Below, one piece after another: positions 14,532 through 14,853 of a stretch of DNA of 14,853 bases. Positions within the stretch are counted from its first letter, which is position 1, and every line of letters begins with the position of its first letter. Source of the stretch: Lachnospiraceae bacterium UBA3762 (lineage in GTDB: Bacteria; Bacillota; Clostridia; Lachnospirales; Lachnospiraceae); assembly GCA_002371615.1 (NCBI GenBank), contig DFGA01000018.1:3542-18394 (forward strand), read 5' to 3'. Under the pieces are notes generated by a model. That model was not told the DNA's origin, did not search any database, and saw only the letters and a list, made by a program, of their open reading frames with translations. The position numbers were made by a program, and so were the translations under genes.

Positions 14532-14846
14532 ATGTCCTGGGAATGTGTAATACCTGAAAAAGCAATAGAGGATGTAAAGACAGACAAGAAGAGCGCGAAG
14601 AGAGTGGAGAAATACATGATCTCGGAAAAGGCACTCTATTATGACGGTAAGTATTTGCCATTAAACCTCATTGAATCCGTATCGGTACATGACAGCACCT
14701 ACAACCCGAATTGCTGCTGCGGCAGAGGTATACCGGTAAAGAAACTCAAGATAGAATACGGAGCCGATAAGCCCCTTATCCTTATGGTCGAAAAGGATAA
14801 GAACGCACAGAAGCTTAAAGACATGATAGAGGTGACAAACTATTAG
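14532..14846 (+). CDS. Small protein of unknown function with a CCCGRG motif
   Basis: The 104-residue product starts at ATG 14532 after a strong AAGGAGG (14520-14526) and ends at TAG 14844-14846. I do not recognise it as a named family. Residues about 28-98 alternate short beta-like segments and end in a helix (NAQKLKDMI), which is reminiscent of small bacterial PH-like domains; this is only an impression. The striking part is NPNCCCGRGIPVKKLKIEY with three consecutive cysteines at 60-62. There is no signal peptide or membrane segment, so it should be cytoplasmic. It lies 56 bp after the decarboxylase-like gene with no clear terminator in between, so co-transcription is possible. Confidence 0.6.
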   Translation: MSWECVIPEKAIEDVKTDKKSAKRVEKYMISEKALYYDGKYLPLNLIESVSVHDSTYNPNCCCGRGIPVKKLKIEYGADKPLILMVEKDKNAQKLKDMIEVTNY

Positions 14847-14853
14847 TAGTCAA

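Overview
The window looks like a chromosomal segment of an anaerobic, butyrate-producing member of the Lachnospiraceae (Clostridia), of a Butyrivibrio-, Pseudobutyrivibrio- or Coprococcus-like type. The reasons are the electron-transfer-flavoprotein / phosphotransbutyrylase / butyrate kinase cluster, strong AGGAGG-type ribosome binding sites, acidic Ala/Glu-rich lipoprotein linkers, and a compact plant-polysaccharide locus. The genus is an inference from gene content and style, not from an alignment.

Region 1 (1-2643) is the end of a butyrate operon: the C-terminal half of EtfA, then ptb and buk, which convert butyryl-CoA to butyryl-phosphate and then to butyrate plus ATP. Two tandem hairpins separate ptb from buk. 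A perfect bidirectional terminator closes the operon and also ends the convergent gene that follows.

Region 2 (2642-11832) is an arabinan / arabino-oligosaccharide utilisation locus. A minus-strand regulator with an ArsR-type DNA-binding domain and a large beta-rich C-terminal domain faces, across a 462-bp AT-rich divergent region, a plus-strand series: lipoprotein sugar-binding protein, two ABC permeases, a cytoplasmic GH43 exo-arabinofuranosidase, a surface-anchored GH43 endo-arabinanase-like enzyme, and a cytoplasmic GH51 alpha-L-arabinofuranosidase. The picture is that the surface lipoprotein cuts arabinan, the ABC system imports the oligomers, and the two cytoplasmic enzymes release arabinose. 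No ATPase is encoded here, so a shared MsmX-type ATPase is presumably used.

The least expected item is a pair of related, structured leader elements directly in front of the last two glycosidase genes (about 8526-8580 and 10191-10281). They share both ends, close with the same 9-bp stem, and show a compensatory C-G to T-A change in that stem. Both sit 27-28 nt before the start codon. They look like copies of one RNA element or one mobile hairpin repeat.

Region 3 (11833-14853) is more mixed. A 400-bp stretch holds what reads as a deleted alpha/beta-hydrolase remnant. It is followed by a flavodoxin-fold NAD(P)H oxidoreductase (TTG start), a second possible gene remnant, a lipoprotein phosphatidylserine-decarboxylase-like enzyme with an intact Asp-His-Ser triad (TTG start), and a small Cys-containing protein of unknown function.
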